From: Succinivibrio faecicola
GTDB taxonomy: Bacteria; Pseudomonadota; Gammaproteobacteria; Enterobacterales; Succinivibrionaceae
Reading direction: 5' to 3'
Length of the DNA stretch: 64,000 nt
Assembly: GCF_019448115.1 (NCBI RefSeq)
Contig: NZ_JAGFNY010000002.1
Location: 62,001-126,000 of the forward strand
This document shows positions 9,440 through 19,116 of this stretch, piece by piece. Under the pieces are notes generated by a model, which was not told the origin of the DNA, searched no databases, and saw only the letters and a list, made by a program, of their open reading frames with translations. The translations under genes and the position numbers were made by a program. Each line of letters begins with the position of its first letter. Within the stretch, counting starts at the first letter, position 1.

Positions 9440-9445
9440 ATTATA
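9440..9445 (-). promoter_or_regulatory. Probable -10 box of the antitoxin-fic promoter
   Basis: A perfect TATAAT lies on the minus strand about 19 bases upstream of the antitoxin ATG. The -35 region is poor. Two near-repeats (GAATTTTGACGAATTTTGATG) just upstream could be an operator, as these modules are often autoregulated. No other promoter is evident between here and miaB, so this may also drive the miaB operon. Confidence 0.5.
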
Positions 9446-9489
9446 TCAGAAGGTATGAATTTTGACGAATTTTGATGCGAAAAATTTGC

Positions 9490-9531
9490 GTTTTTTCAAG
9501 AGAAAGTCAAAAACTATATGCTTGAAAAAAC
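9490..9531. repeat. Perfect 11-bp inverted repeat in the fic/leuS intergenic region
   Basis: GTTTTTTCAAG at 9490-9500 is matched exactly by CTTGAAAAAAC at 9521-9531, with a 20-base spacer. The region 9422-9748 lies between divergent genes and otherwise holds the antitoxin promoter on the left and the leuS leader on the right. The repeat could be an operator or a hairpin; neither strand has a T-run that would make it a terminator. Confidence 0.5.
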
Positions 9532-9748
9532 ACAGAGATTATAAAGCTATGACAGATGGAATCATCTAAAAGATCATGACCCCAAAAATTTCATGACTTG
9601 ATACAGATCCAAAGCAGATTGATTTTTCGTCTGTTCATCTGGATATATTGTATTTTTTTTCACTGAAAAATAGCCTTTAAACATGATTTTGTGGCAAAAT
9701 ATTATGATTATTGTAAATTTATAAATCACTATTTTTTGGAGCTAATCG

Positions 9749-12346
9749 ATGTCAGCTATTAAAGTTGCATACAATCCGCAGGAAATCGAGCCTGCTGTAC
9801 AGAAGTACTGGGAAGATAATCAGACTTTCCATGCAACAGAAGACAAGACAAAAGAAAAGTATTACTGCCTTGTAATGTTCCCATATCCATCTGGAAGATT
9901 ACACATGGGCCACGTTCGTAACTACACAATAGGTGATGTTATTGCAAGATATAACCGCCTGTTAGGTAAAAATGTTCTGGCACCTATCGGCTGGGATGCT
10001 TTTGGTATGCCTGCAGAAAATGCTGCCATCAAGAATAACAAGCAACCAGGTGAATGGACCTACTCAAACATCAGCTACATGAAACAGCAGCTTAAGTCAT
10101 TAGGTCTTTCATACGACTGGGCAAGAGAAATTGCAACATGCAGACCTGAATACTTCAAGTGGGAACAGAAGTTCTTTGCTGAACTGTTCAAGAAGGGGCT
10201 TGTTTACAAGAAGGTTTCAACTGTTAACTGGTGTCCTGTAGACCACACTGTTCTTGCAAATGAGCAGGTAGAAGACGGCTGCTGCTGGAGATGCGGTCAC
10301 AAGGTTGAGCTTCGTGAAATCCCTCAGTGGTACCTGAAGATTACAGCTTATGCAGAGGAACTTTTAAAGGATCTTGATAAGCTTGAAGGATGGCCAGAGC
10401 GTGTTCGCACCATGCAGAAGAACTGGATTGGTCGCTCAGAAGGTCTTGATATCACATTCAAGGTTGATGGAAGTGACGATACATTCACTGTTTATACAAC
10501 ACGTCCTGATACTTTCATGGGTATCACCTATATTTCAATTGCTGCTAACCACCCTTTAGTTAAGAAGTGCTGTGATACAAATGCAGAACTTGAAGCATTC
10601 TGTGCCGAATGCAGAAAGCAGAAGTTTGCAGAAGCTGATATCTCCACCATGGAGAAGAAGGGTATGGCAACCGGTCTTTACGCTATTCACCCAATCAATG
10701 GCAGAAAAGTACCTATCTATGTTGCTAACTTCGTTATCATGGATTACGGTACTGGTGCTGTTATGTCTGTTCCAGGCCACGATCAGAGAGATTACGAGTT
10801 TGCCAAGAAATACGGCATTGATATTGAATGCGTAATCAAGGAGTCAAAGGACTCAGCAGAACCTGACTTAAGCAAGCAGGCTTTCACCGAGCATGGCGTT
10901 GCATGCAATTCAGGCGAGTTTGACGGAATGAACTTTGAAGAGGCTTTCAAAGCTATTGCCGACAAACTAGAGAAGATGGGATGCGCAAAGCGTAAGGTTA
11001 ACTACCGTCTGCGTGACTGGTGTATTTCCCGTCAGCGTTACTGGGGTGCACCTATCCCTGTTCTTACAATTGATGAAACAGGTGAAATGGTTTGCGAAAA
11101 GGAAGAGAATCTTCCTGTAAAACTACCAGAGAACGTAAAGATTGACGGTGTTGTTTCACCACTTAAGACCGACGAGAGCTGGTATAAGACAACATTCGAC
11201 GGCAAGAGCGCAACACGTGAGACTGATACTTTTGATACCTTCATGGAATCATCATGGTACTATGCCCGTTACTGCTCCGCTCGTGATGACAAGCAGATGT
11301 TTGACAAGGATGCTGCAAACTACTGGCTTCCTGTTGATCAGTACATCGGCGGTATTGAACATGCTGTTCTCCACCTGCTTTATGCACGTTTCTTCTTCAA
11401 GATGTTACGTGATGCAGGCATGGTAAACTCAGATGAACCATTCAAGAGACTTCTATGTCAGGGTATGGTTCTTGCTGATGCATTCTACTACTTAGACGAT
11501 CAGGGTACCAAGAACTGGGTAAATCCTTTAGATGCAATAACAACACGTGATGACAAGGGTAATATCATCAGTGCTGTTGACAAGGATGGTCATGAGCTTC
11601 ACCACGAAGGCATGATCAAGATGTCAAAGTCAAAGGCTAACGGTATTGATCCTGAAGAGATGGTAAGAATGTACGGTGCAGACACCGTGCGTCTGTTCAT
11701 GATGTTCGCCTCCCCTGCAGAACTTACACTTGAGTGGAGACAGTCTGGTGTTGAAGGTTCACAGCGTTTCTTAAGAAAACTCTGGAACCAGGTTCAGGAT
11801 CTGATTGTTGATGGTGCCAAGTGCACAACAGATGTATCTAAGTTACCTTCAAATCTCAAGAAGATTCGTCATCAGCTTCACGTTACAATTGAAAAGGTTA
11901 CAGACGATATCGGTCGTCGCCAGACCTTCAATACAGCTATCGCTGCTATCATGGAGCTTTTAAACGAGGCTGCAAAGCTTAATGCTAAGGATGAACAGTC
12001 TCTTGCAGTTCGTTATGAGATCTACAATAACGTTGTGCTGATGTTGTATCCAATCGTTCCTCATATCTGCTTCAAGTTATGGGAAGTTCTTGGAAATACA
12101 ACCAAACTTGACGAGGAAAGATGGCCTGAGGCTGATAAGAGCGCTTTAACCAAAGATGAAATCACTGTTGTTGTTTCTGTAAACGGTAAGGTTCGCGGTC
12201 GCATCAACATTGATCCAAATCTTGATGAACAGAGCGTTATCAACATTGCAACATCTAATGCAGATGTACAGAAATTCATAGATGGTAAGCAGATCAAAAA
12301 GACTATCTATGTTAAGGGTCGTCTCGTAAATATCGTTGTTGCATAA
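9749..12346 (+). CDS. leuS: Leucyl-tRNA synthetase
   Basis: LeuS charges tRNA-Leu. The 865-residue protein carries the HIGH-type motif in [11 protein letters not shown], the editing (CP1) domain with TTRPDTFMG, and KMSKS in [11 protein letters not shown]. The length matches the bacterial enzyme. GGAG lies 9 bases before the ATG. It heads a plus-strand operon with lptE, holA, nadD, rsfS and rlmH, the conserved gammaproteobacterial order. Confidence 0.98.
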   Translation: MSAIKVAYNPQEIEPAVQKYWEDNQTFHATEDKTKEKYYCLVMFPYPSGRLHMGHVRNYTIGDVIARYNRLLGKNVLAPIGWDAFGMPAENAAIKNNKQPGEWTYSNISYMKQQLKSLGLSYDWAREIATCRPEYFKWEQKFFAELFKKGLVYKKVSTVNWCPVDHTVLANEQVEDGCCWRCGHKVELREIPQWYLKITAYAEELLKDLDKLEGWPERVRTMQKNWIGRSEGLDITFKVDGSDDTFTVYTTRPDTFMGITYISIAANHPLVKKCCDTNAELEAFCAECRKQKFAEADISTMEKKGMATGLYAIHPINGRKVPIYVANFVIMDYGTGAVMSVPGHDQRDYEFAKKYGIDIECVIKESKDSAEPDLSKQAFTEHGVACNSGEFDGMNFEEAFKAIADKLEKMGCAKRKVNYRLRDWCISRQRYWGAPIPVLTIDETGEMVCEKEENLPVKLPENVKIDGVVSPLKTDESWYKTTFDGKSATRETDTFDTFMESSWYYARYCSARDDKQMFDKDAANYWLPVDQYIGGIEHAVLHLLYARFFFKMLRDAGMVNSDEPFKRLLCQGMVLADAFYYLDDQGTKNWVNPLDAITTRDDKGNIISAVDKDGHELHHEGMIKMSKSKANGIDPEEMVRMYGADTVRLFMMFASPAELTLEWRQSGVEGSQRFLRKLWNQVQDLIVDGAKCTTDVSKLPSNLKKIRHQLHVTIEKVTDDIGRRQTFNTAIAAIMELLNEAAKLNAKDEQSLAVRYEIYNNVVLMLYPIVPHICFKLWEVLGNTTKLDEERWPEADKSALTKDEITVVVSVNGKVRGRINIDPNLDEQSVINIATSNADVQKFIDGKQIKKTIYVKGRLVNIVVA

Positions 12347-12359
12347 ATAGAGGTATAGG

Positions 12360-13148
12360 ATGAAGCTAAATCTGTTTTTGATTGGTACTTTACTTGCGCT
12401 TACAACAGCGTGTGGTTTTCACTTTCCAAATCAGGGCAGATTAAGCTCCACCGTTACCAGAATGAATGTTAATGGAGACTACCATGGTAAATTTTATAAA
12501 ATGGTAGTCTCTAAACTGAAGATTCGCGGTGTTGCAGTAAATGAAATAAACTGTAGCAACAGGGATAACTTCAAAAATATTGATAAGGTCCCTACTCTCA
12601 ACATTGTTGAACCTACCGTATCAACACCAATCAATTCTATTGATGCTCACGGTGCTGCTCTTGAATACTCCATGATTGTAAAAGCAAATGCTTCTTTACA
12701 GTTACCAAATTACAATCGCAGAATCATAATGAGCAATACTATAACAAGATCAACACTGAACAAGGCCGATAACACCCTTGCATCAACTAACGAGCAGAAC
12801 ATCATAAGACATGAGTGTTATGATGAACTTTCAGATCAGTTAATCTCAAGAATCAATTATCTTGGAAAACAAACAGATCCAAACTCTCCTGATCTGACAG
12901 TTGCCGAGCTGTTACTTGCTAAAGGCGAGAACAATTCTGATATCGTTATACAGAAGGGTGGTAATCTGACCTTATACGAAGCATTAACCGAACATGATAA
13001 CAAAGAAAGAGAGAACGCAAGCAGCGTTACTTTAAACGAACTTAACAACGGTTCAAAAATTTTAAATTCAAAAGGCTCATATCGTCTTCCAAAAACCAGA
13101 GTCAATCTGCCTCATCAGGCACCAGACCTTGATGAACCATCCTTATAA
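12360..13148 (+). CDS. lptE: LPS-assembly lipoprotein LptE
   Basis: LptE is the outer-membrane lipoprotein that plugs the LptD translocon and helps place LPS on the cell surface. The N-terminus is a lipoprotein signal with lipobox TTAC (Cys18) followed by GFH, typical of LptE. At 262 residues it is longer than the usual 170-200; the extra C-terminal part (about 185-262) is polar and low in recognisable features. The position between leuS and holA supports the call. Confidence 0.9.
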   Translation: MKLNLFLIGTLLALTTACGFHFPNQGRLSSTVTRMNVNGDYHGKFYKMVVSKLKIRGVAVNEINCSNRDNFKNIDKVPTLNIVEPTVSTPINSIDAHGAALEYSMIVKANASLQLPNYNRRIIMSNTITRSTLNKADNTLASTNEQNIIRHECYDELSDQLISRINYLGKQTDPNSPDLTVAELLLAKGENNSDIVIQKGGNLTLYEALTEHDNKERENASSVTLNELNNGSKILNSKGSYRLPKTRVNLPHQAPDLDEPSL

Positions 13149-13159
13149 TCGAGGTCAGA

Positions 13160-14263
13160 ATGCCTAATCATCCACTTGCACCGGTATATATCATTTCAAG
13201 TGATGATCCTTTTTTAAAAAAGGAGCGTTCTGATGCATTAGTAAGACAGGCTAGAGCTACACTCAATGATCCTGTTCTTATGGTATTTACTCAGCAGGAT
13301 TTTGGCACAAGCGGCAAAGCTAACCTCTCAATGCTTGAAAATGAATTGCTAGATCCTGGTCTGTTTGGTGGCGACAGAATCATAAAAATCTACCTTGGTG
13401 AATTAAAATCAATTGCAAATCAGGTTCTTACTCTATTAGGTTCAAGAACAAGACCTGGAGTTGTATGTATTGTCGAAACCGCGAGGATAACCAAAAAGCT
13501 AGCTGATGCCAAGGCTCTTGATTATTCAGCTGCAAGTGCAAAAGACAAGGACAAGGCTACAACAGAAAAAGCTCTTGGATTTGTCAAAGGAATTGGCGGC
13601 AATATCGAGGTTATATATCCACCTGATGAGAATAAATTTCCTGCATGGATTATAAGTAAGGCTTCTGAGTTTGGTCTTACAATGAATAAAGATGCAGTGG
13701 ATTTTTTAAGAATTGCTTTTGACGGAAATCTGGGTGCGATCATACAGTTTTTTGAAATCATCTGTGTTCAGTATCCAGGAGCAAACGTTACTTTGCAGAT
13801 GGTTGAAAGTTTCCTTGAAGAGGATACAAGACATTCTGGTTTTGATTTTATAAATAACGTCTTAAAACCTGATTCATACAAAGCAATAGCAGTATTACAC
13901 TCTCTTATGGAATCAGGGCCACAGAGTGTTGTAACTCTTTCTGGAATTATTCAGTCTTCTGACAAGAGTTTAAAGGCTGTAGCAGCTCTTAAAAATGATA
14001 AGGCATTTTTAAATTCAAATCCTTCTTTCATGCAAAAGCAGTCCTATTTCAGAAATCTTGAAATATACCTTCCTGCAACCTACGATTTCATCATCAAGGC
14101 TGCAAGACTTATGAATAACGATCTGTACAGTTACCTTGTACAGGAACTGTCATTAGCATCAAAAGCTCTATCTGCCTTCAATGAGAACGAAGCTGTTCTT
14201 CATCTTGAAAATATGGCAGCATCCGTTCAGAACATTGCAGTAAGATCTCTTAGGAGTCTGTAG
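13160..14263 (+). CDS. holA: DNA polymerase III delta subunit
   Basis: HolA is the clamp-loader subunit that opens the beta clamp. The 367-residue protein has the N-terminal pattern PVYIISSDDPFLKKE, the segment LLDPGLFGGDRIIKIYLGE and a helical C-terminal region typical of DNA_pol3_delta. It carries a short insertion (about 115-135) compared with E. coli (343 residues). It sits between lptE and nadD as in other gammaproteobacteria, and its TAG overlaps the nadD GTG by one base. Confidence 0.94.
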   Translation: MPNHPLAPVYIISSDDPFLKKERSDALVRQARATLNDPVLMVFTQQDFGTSGKANLSMLENELLDPGLFGGDRIIKIYLGELKSIANQVLTLLGSRTRPGVVCIVETARITKKLADAKALDYSAASAKDKDKATTEKALGFVKGIGGNIEVIYPPDENKFPAWIISKASEFGLTMNKDAVDFLRIAFDGNLGAIIQFFEIICVQYPGANVTLQMVESFLEEDTRHSGFDFINNVLKPDSYKAIAVLHSLMESGPQSVVTLSGIIQSSDKSLKAVAALKNDKAFLNSNPSFMQKQSYFRNLEIYLPATYDFIIKAARLMNNDLYSYLVQELSLASKALSAFNENEAVLHLENMAASVQNIAVRSLRSL

Positions 14264-14994
14264 TGCATATCGGTATATTAGGTGGCTCTTTCAATCCACT
14301 TCACAATGATCATATTGAGCTTTTGAACTATATATACAAAAAGCTTAGTCTTGACCGTTTTATTCTAATTCCTAATGCTCTGCCACCACACAAAACAACA
14401 TGCCATGTTTCCTTTAATGACAGAGTGGATATGATAAATAAAACTGTTGAAAACTTGCCATATATAACTGTTAGCATGGTTGAACAGGATGACAGCATTC
14501 CTCATTACAGTTTTGATACTATCAGTGAATTAAAACAGCAGTTTAAAAATGATTCTCTGTACTTTTGCATGGGAATGGATTCATTTAATTACCTAGATAA
14601 ATGGTACAGAGGACTGCAAATCCCCGATCTTTGCAACCTTGTTATAACCGACAGAACAGGTTACGACATTGAAAAATCTAACAGTGCCGTTATAGAGAAA
14701 TTATCAGACAGAATAGTAAAGCTTGAAGGCAAAATAGATGATTTGTCTGACTTAGAAATAATCAGAGAGATAAAGAATTCGGAACAACCAAAAATCATAT
14801 ATCTGAAAAAAGAATTTACTGATATATCTTCAAGCAAAATTCGAACTGTTTTTAAAGATTTTTATCAAAAATACAGTAATTCTTTGCAGAATTTTGAAAA
14901 TTTTAAAGAATTTGACAGCAATTACTATGTTATGCAAAATCTTCCTGAAAGCATAACCCGTTATATTTTGGAAAACAGACTTTATGCAGACTGA
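14263..14994 (+). CDS. nadD: Nicotinate-nucleotide adenylyltransferase
   Basis: NadD adenylates nicotinate mononucleotide in NAD synthesis. The nucleotidyltransferase signature GSFNPLHNDHIELL and the motif SSSKIRT near the C-terminus are present. The length of 243 residues is slightly above the E. coli form. The start is GTG overlapping the holA stop. The gene is AT-richer and less conserved than its neighbours, but the catalytic motifs are intact. Confidence 0.95.
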   Translation: MHIGILGGSFNPLHNDHIELLNYIYKKLSLDRFILIPNALPPHKTTCHVSFNDRVDMINKTVENLPYITVSMVEQDDSIPHYSFDTISELKQQFKNDSLYFCMGMDSFNYLDKWYRGLQIPDLCNLVITDRTGYDIEKSNSAVIEKLSDRIVKLEGKIDDLSDLEIIREIKNSEQPKIIYLKKEFTDISSSKIRTVFKDFYQKYSNSLQNFENFKEFDSNYYVMQNLPESITRYILENRLYAD

Positions 14995-15337
14995 AAATCA
15001 TAATACAGAAAATCTTTTGGAAAGATGCCTTTCAATTCTTTCAGACAGCAAGGCTCACGACATCGTCAATATCGATGTTTCAAAAGCAAGCTCTCTGTGT
15101 GATAACGCTGTTATATGCACAGGAACTTCAAACCGTCATGTAAGCGCTATTGCAAAAAGACTTGAAGATAAGCTGTATGAGTATGGCTACAAGCATATAA
15201 CTCTTTCAGGTGAACAAACTGGTGAATGGGTTATTGCAGATCTTGGTGAAGTAATGGTTCATATCATGCAAGATGAGGTAAGACGCAGATATGAGCTTGA
15301 CGATCTGTTCAACTGTATGGCACGTGGAGAGGCCTAA
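14984..15337 (+). CDS. rsfS: Ribosome silencing factor RsfS
   Basis: RsfS binds ribosomal protein L14 and blocks joining of ribosomal subunits under poor nutrition. The 117-residue protein shows the family blocks SKASSLCDNAVICTGTSNRH, GEWVIADLGEVMVHIM and RRRYELDDLF. The start overlaps nadD by 11 bases, and the stop shares one base with the rlmH start (TAATG), so it is translationally coupled on both sides. Confidence 0.96.
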   Translation: MQTENHNTENLLERCLSILSDSKAHDIVNIDVSKASSLCDNAVICTGTSNRHVSAIAKRLEDKLYEYGYKHITLSGEQTGEWVIADLGEVMVHIMQDEVRRRYELDDLFNCMARGEA

Positions 15338-15807
15338 TGAAAATCATTTTGCTTGCAGTGGGAACTAAAATGCCATCATGGGTAACCACAGCTTTTGAGG
15401 ATTATCAAAAAAGATTTCCAAAAGAAATGAAATTTGAGCTTCAGGAGATCCCTCCGTGCAAGAGATTTTCTAAAGGATCAGAAGAAAAAGCAAAGGAAGC
15501 TGAAGCAAAACTCATTTTAGAGGCAATTCCCAAAAAGGCTTATATCATTGCGCTTGATGAACGTGGAAAACAGTACACATCTATTGAACTTTCAAAAAAG
15601 GTAGGCCAATGGCAACAGCTTGGCTGTGACGTGGTTTTGCTTGTCGGTGGACCTAATGGTCTTACAGATGAAATCAGAGAAAAGGCAAATGAACTGTGGT
15701 CATTATCAAAACTTACTCTTCCACATCCATTAGTCAGAGTTTTCCTGATAGAAACTGTTTATAGAGGTTATTCAATCTTTGCAAATCTGCCCTATCATAG
15801 AGAATAA
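15337..15807 (+). CDS. rlmH: 23S rRNA (pseudouridine1915-N3)-methyltransferase
   Basis: RlmH is a SPOUT methyltransferase for pseudouridine 1915 in helix 69 of 23S rRNA. The 156-residue protein has the AdoMet-binding segments YIIALDERGKQ and LLVGGPNGL, and the C-terminal block LPHPLVRVFLIETVYRGYSI ending in PYHRE. It is the last gene of the leuS operon; no clear terminator follows, and the next gene has its own promoter. Confidence 0.97.
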   Translation: MKIILLAVGTKMPSWVTTAFEDYQKRFPKEMKFELQEIPPCKRFSKGSEEKAKEAEAKLILEAIPKKAYIIALDERGKQYTSIELSKKVGQWQQLGCDVVLLVGGPNGLTDEIREKANELWSLSKLTLPHPLVRVFLIETVYRGYSIFANLPYHRE

Positions 15808-15866
15808 AAAAACGCATAGTGACCACTATTGCAAAATATGAGTATATATGTGAAAAAAATACACTG

Positions 15867-15895
15867 TTCATAAGTCTTTAATTGTAGAATATACT
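15867..15895 (+). promoter_or_regulatory. Probable promoter of the mrdA-rodA operon
   Basis: TTCATA and TATACT are separated by 17 bases in the 136-base gap between rlmH and mrdA. Confidence 0.5.
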
Positions 15896-15943
15896 CTTGA
15901 AATAAAAGAAATTTGAATAATCCTCCGCCAAGACAGAATAAAA

Positions 15944-17950
15944 TTGTTTCACTTGAGTAAGCACAGAAGAGAAAGCGAGCTTTTCAGCTTTAGAAAAAAT
16001 AAAAAGTACCATCAGACACATAATCTGAATGAGAGAAATGAAGAACTGGAAAATGCAGTTTTTCGTTCAAGGATCTTTGTCTGCTGTAGTATTGCTGTTT
16101 TAATGGTGATTATTCTCTTCTGCAATCTTTACTATCTGCAGATTATATCTTTTAAGGATTATCAGACCAGATCAAATGAAAACCGCATCAAGGTTATGCC
16201 TGTAGTTCCTCCAAGGGGAATTATCTATGATAGAAACCATGTGGTATTAGCAGAAAATTCTCCTGTATATCACCTTGTGATGTACCCAAATCGTCAGATT
16301 AATACAGAAAAAACAATCCGTTCTTTATCAAAACTTCTAGAGCTTGGTTTATCAGAAAAGGAAATCAAACGCCTTTTATATGAATCAAAAACAAGAAAGA
16401 GATTCTCTGGAGTTGAACTTTCAAACTTCCTTACAGAAGAGCAAATTGCTACTTTTGCTGTAAATTCATACAAATATCCAAATACTCAGGTTGTAGCAAA
16501 TCTGAAAAGATTCTACCCATTTGCTGATATAACAACTCATACCACAGGTTATGTGTCAAGAATCAACACAAAGGACGTAAAGAAACTTCAAGCTGAAGGC
16601 AAACTGGATAACTACGAAGGCTCAACCGAAATTGGTAAGCTCGGTATTGAAAAATACTATGAGGATTATCTGCACGGTATGACAGGCTCATCAAAGGTTG
16701 AAGTAAACAGCCACGGACAGATCATAAGAACATTAAAGTATGATCCTCCAGAGCCAGGTCGCGATCTTACACTTACTATCGATATACGTTTACAGTACTA
16801 CGCTCAGGAAATCTTCGGAAAAATGAAAGGCGCTGTGATCGCCATTGATCCTGCAAACGGAGAAATTCTGGCTATGTACTCTAATCCAAGCTACGATCCT
16901 AATCCTTTTGTTCGTGGTATCCGTAATGGTGAGTATTCAAGACTTATCAATAACCCAGGACGACCTTTAATTAATCGTGCAACACAAGGTGGTTATGCCC
17001 CTGCATCTACTGTTAAGCCACTTCTTTGTGTAATGGGATTAAATGAAAAACTAATTTCACCTAATACTCCATTCTTCGGACCACCATACTTCAAACTTCC
17101 AGGTTCAACTCATCAGTTCAGAGACTGGAGAGCATGGGGACACGGATGGATGGATCTGTACAGAGCTATTGAAATATCTGCAGATACATATTTCTACGAT
17201 CTTGCATACAGAGCTGGTATTAACAGAATTCATGACTATCTGGACAGATTCGGTTTCGGTCGCACAACAGGAGTAGATCTATACGAAGAATCCCTTGGAA
17301 TTAATCCTTCAAGAGAATGGAAAAGAGCCAGGTTCAATCAGCAATGGCATCTGGGTGACACTGTTCCTATTGGTATCGGCCAGGGATACTGGACATCTAC
17401 ACTTATTCAGCTAGCAAAGGCTCATTCAACCCTTGCAAACCGAGGTATTACAAGAACACCGCATCTGCTCAAGGAAGTTATCGATCCTTTAACTGCAAAG
17501 ATAACAAAATACAAGCAGAAAGAATCAAAGGATACGCTCAAGGTTGAAAGCAAGGATTATTTTGACACATGTGCATCTGGAATGTACCTTGTTGTAAACG
17601 GACCTGAAGGAACAGGTAGAAGAGCTTTTTTCGGAGCAAAATATAAAGCTGCCGGCAAATCTGGTACAGCTCAGGTTGTCTCCATCAAGCAAGGTGAAAA
17701 GTACAATGCCTCAAAACTAAAGGCAGAACACAGGGATAACGCTCTGTTCGTTGCTTTTGCTCCATTTAAGAAACCAAGAATTCTTGTAGCAGTTATCCTT
17801 GAAAATGAAGGTGGCGGCTCTACAAAAGCAGCTCCTATTGCAAGAGCTATGATAGATAAATATTTAATTGATCTGTACCCTAACGGCTACATGGGAGATG
17901 AACCTGAAGTCGTTAAGTTCGGTATGGGCGGAACTGTAGTTTTACAATAA
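15944..17950 (+). CDS. mrdA: Penicillin-binding protein 2 (elongation transpeptidase)
   Basis: PBP2 is the peptidoglycan transpeptidase of the elongasome, paired with RodA. One membrane helix (about 45-68) is followed by the dimerisation domain (PPRGIIYDRNHVVLAE, STEIGKLGIEKYYED) and the transpeptidase domain. The active-site motifs are STVK in APASTVKPLL, SAD in ISADTYFYD and KSGTAQ. The start is uncertain: TTG at 15944 is the first possible codon after an in-frame stop but has no good ribosome binding site; TTG at 15953 is an alternative. The cytoplasmic tail before the helix (about 44 residues) is longer than in E. coli. Confidence 0.96.
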   Translation: MFHLSKHRRESELFSFRKNKKYHQTHNLNERNEELENAVFRSRIFVCCSIAVLMVIILFCNLYYLQIISFKDYQTRSNENRIKVMPVVPPRGIIYDRNHVVLAENSPVYHLVMYPNRQINTEKTIRSLSKLLELGLSEKEIKRLLYESKTRKRFSGVELSNFLTEEQIATFAVNSYKYPNTQVVANLKRFYPFADITTHTTGYVSRINTKDVKKLQAEGKLDNYEGSTEIGKLGIEKYYEDYLHGMTGSSKVEVNSHGQIIRTLKYDPPEPGRDLTLTIDIRLQYYAQEIFGKMKGAVIAIDPANGEILAMYSNPSYDPNPFVRGIRNGEYSRLINNPGRPLINRATQGGYAPASTVKPLLCVMGLNEKLISPNTPFFGPPYFKLPGSTHQFRDWRAWGHGWMDLYRAIEISADTYFYDLAYRAGINRIHDYLDRFGFGRTTGVDLYEESLGINPSREWKRARFNQQWHLGDTVPIGIGQGYWTSTLIQLAKAHSTLANRGITRTPHLLKEVIDPLTAKITKYKQKESKDTLKVESKDYFDTCASGMYLVVNGPEGTGRRAFFGAKYKAAGKSGTAQVVSIKQGEKYNASKLKAEHRDNALFVAFAPFKKPRILVAVILENEGGGSTKAAPIARAMIDKYLIDLYPNGYMGDEPEVVKFGMGGTVVLQ

Positions 17951-17954
17951 TTTT

Positions 17955-19103
17955 ATGAGTAATCAGGATAAAACAACTTTAGGTCAGGTTAACTCTAACA
18001 GAATCAGAGGCACCTTTTTTTCAAGACACCATATCGATCTGCCTTTACTGTTCGGCCTGTTTGTAGCACTGTGCTTTTCCCTGTTTGTACTGTATTCAGC
18101 ATCAGGACAGGAACTTGATATGCTTTTGCGCCAGTGCACCAGAACTTTTGCCGCATTTGTTTTAATGATTCTTGTAGCTCAGATCCCTCCACAGTACTAT
18201 GCAAAGGTATCTATATATCTTTATATTATAGGACTAATCCTGCTTATTCTTGTTGAACTGTTTGGAGATATTTCAAAAGGTGCACAAAGATGGCTGAACC
18301 TTGGAATCATCAGAATTCAGCCTTCAGAAATCTTCAAGGTTGTTATGCCTCTTACTGTAGCAACATTCCTGTCAAAAAGCTCAATTCCCCCAAGGTTCAT
18401 CAATACTGTATTCGCCTTTGGTATCGTACTTGTACCAACTGCACTAATTCTAATGCAACCAGATCTAGGTACAGCTACACTTGTTGCAGTCGCAGGATTT
18501 ATTGCAATTTTCATTGCAGGTCTTTCATGGTGGTGGATCATTACAGGCGCAGTAGTAGGTGCAGGCGCTCTTCCTATTATGTGGAATTTTGTTCTTCACG
18601 ATTACCAAAAACAACGTATTTTCACTCTTTTAGATCCAAGCTCTGATCCACTTGGCGCAGGTTATCACATTATTCAGTCAAAAATTGCCATAGGCTCTGG
18701 CGGGCTATACGGAAAAGGATGGCTTCAGGGAAGTCAGTCACAGCTTGAATTTTTACCTGAACCACATACTGATTTTATCTTTGCAGTTCTTTCAGAGGAA
18801 ACTGGTCTTGTAGGCTTCCTAATTCTAATGTCACTTTATTGTTTTATCATAGGAAGATGTATTCTTATAACTCTGAATGCAAAGGATAATTTTGAAAAAA
18901 TTCTTTGTGGAAGTTTCACGTTTACCTTCATGTTCTACATATTTGTGAATATAGGAATGGTGTCTGGTATTCTTCCTGTTGTTGGTGTGCCTCTGCCACT
19001 TATCAGTTACGGTGGTACTGCCATGATTACACTAACAATCTGTTTTGGTATGATTATGTCAATTCAGACTCATAAGAAAGGATCTATCTTCAGACAAGAT
19101 TAA
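17955..19103 (+). CDS. mrdB: Rod-shape SEDS glycosyltransferase RodA
   Basis: RodA polymerises lipid II into glycan strands together with PBP2. The 382-residue protein is a multi-helix SEDS protein with the family blocks AQRWLNLGIIRIQPSEIFK, QPDLGTATL, GKGWLQGSQSQLEFLPEPHTDFIFA and PLPLISYGGTAM. It starts 4 bases after mrdA, and mltB follows after 13 bases. Function is clear from sequence and context. Confidence 0.97.
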   Translation: MSNQDKTTLGQVNSNRIRGTFFSRHHIDLPLLFGLFVALCFSLFVLYSASGQELDMLLRQCTRTFAAFVLMILVAQIPPQYYAKVSIYLYIIGLILLILVELFGDISKGAQRWLNLGIIRIQPSEIFKVVMPLTVATFLSKSSIPPRFINTVFAFGIVLVPTALILMQPDLGTATLVAVAGFIAIFIAGLSWWWIITGAVVGAGALPIMWNFVLHDYQKQRIFTLLDPSSDPLGAGYHIIQSKIAIGSGGLYGKGWLQGSQSQLEFLPEPHTDFIFAVLSEETGLVGFLILMSLYCFIIGRCILITLNAKDNFEKILCGSFTFTFMFYIFVNIGMVSGILPVVGVPLPLISYGGTAMITLTICFGMIMSIQTHKKGSIFRQD

Positions 19104-19116
19104 AAAGGAGGAAGTC

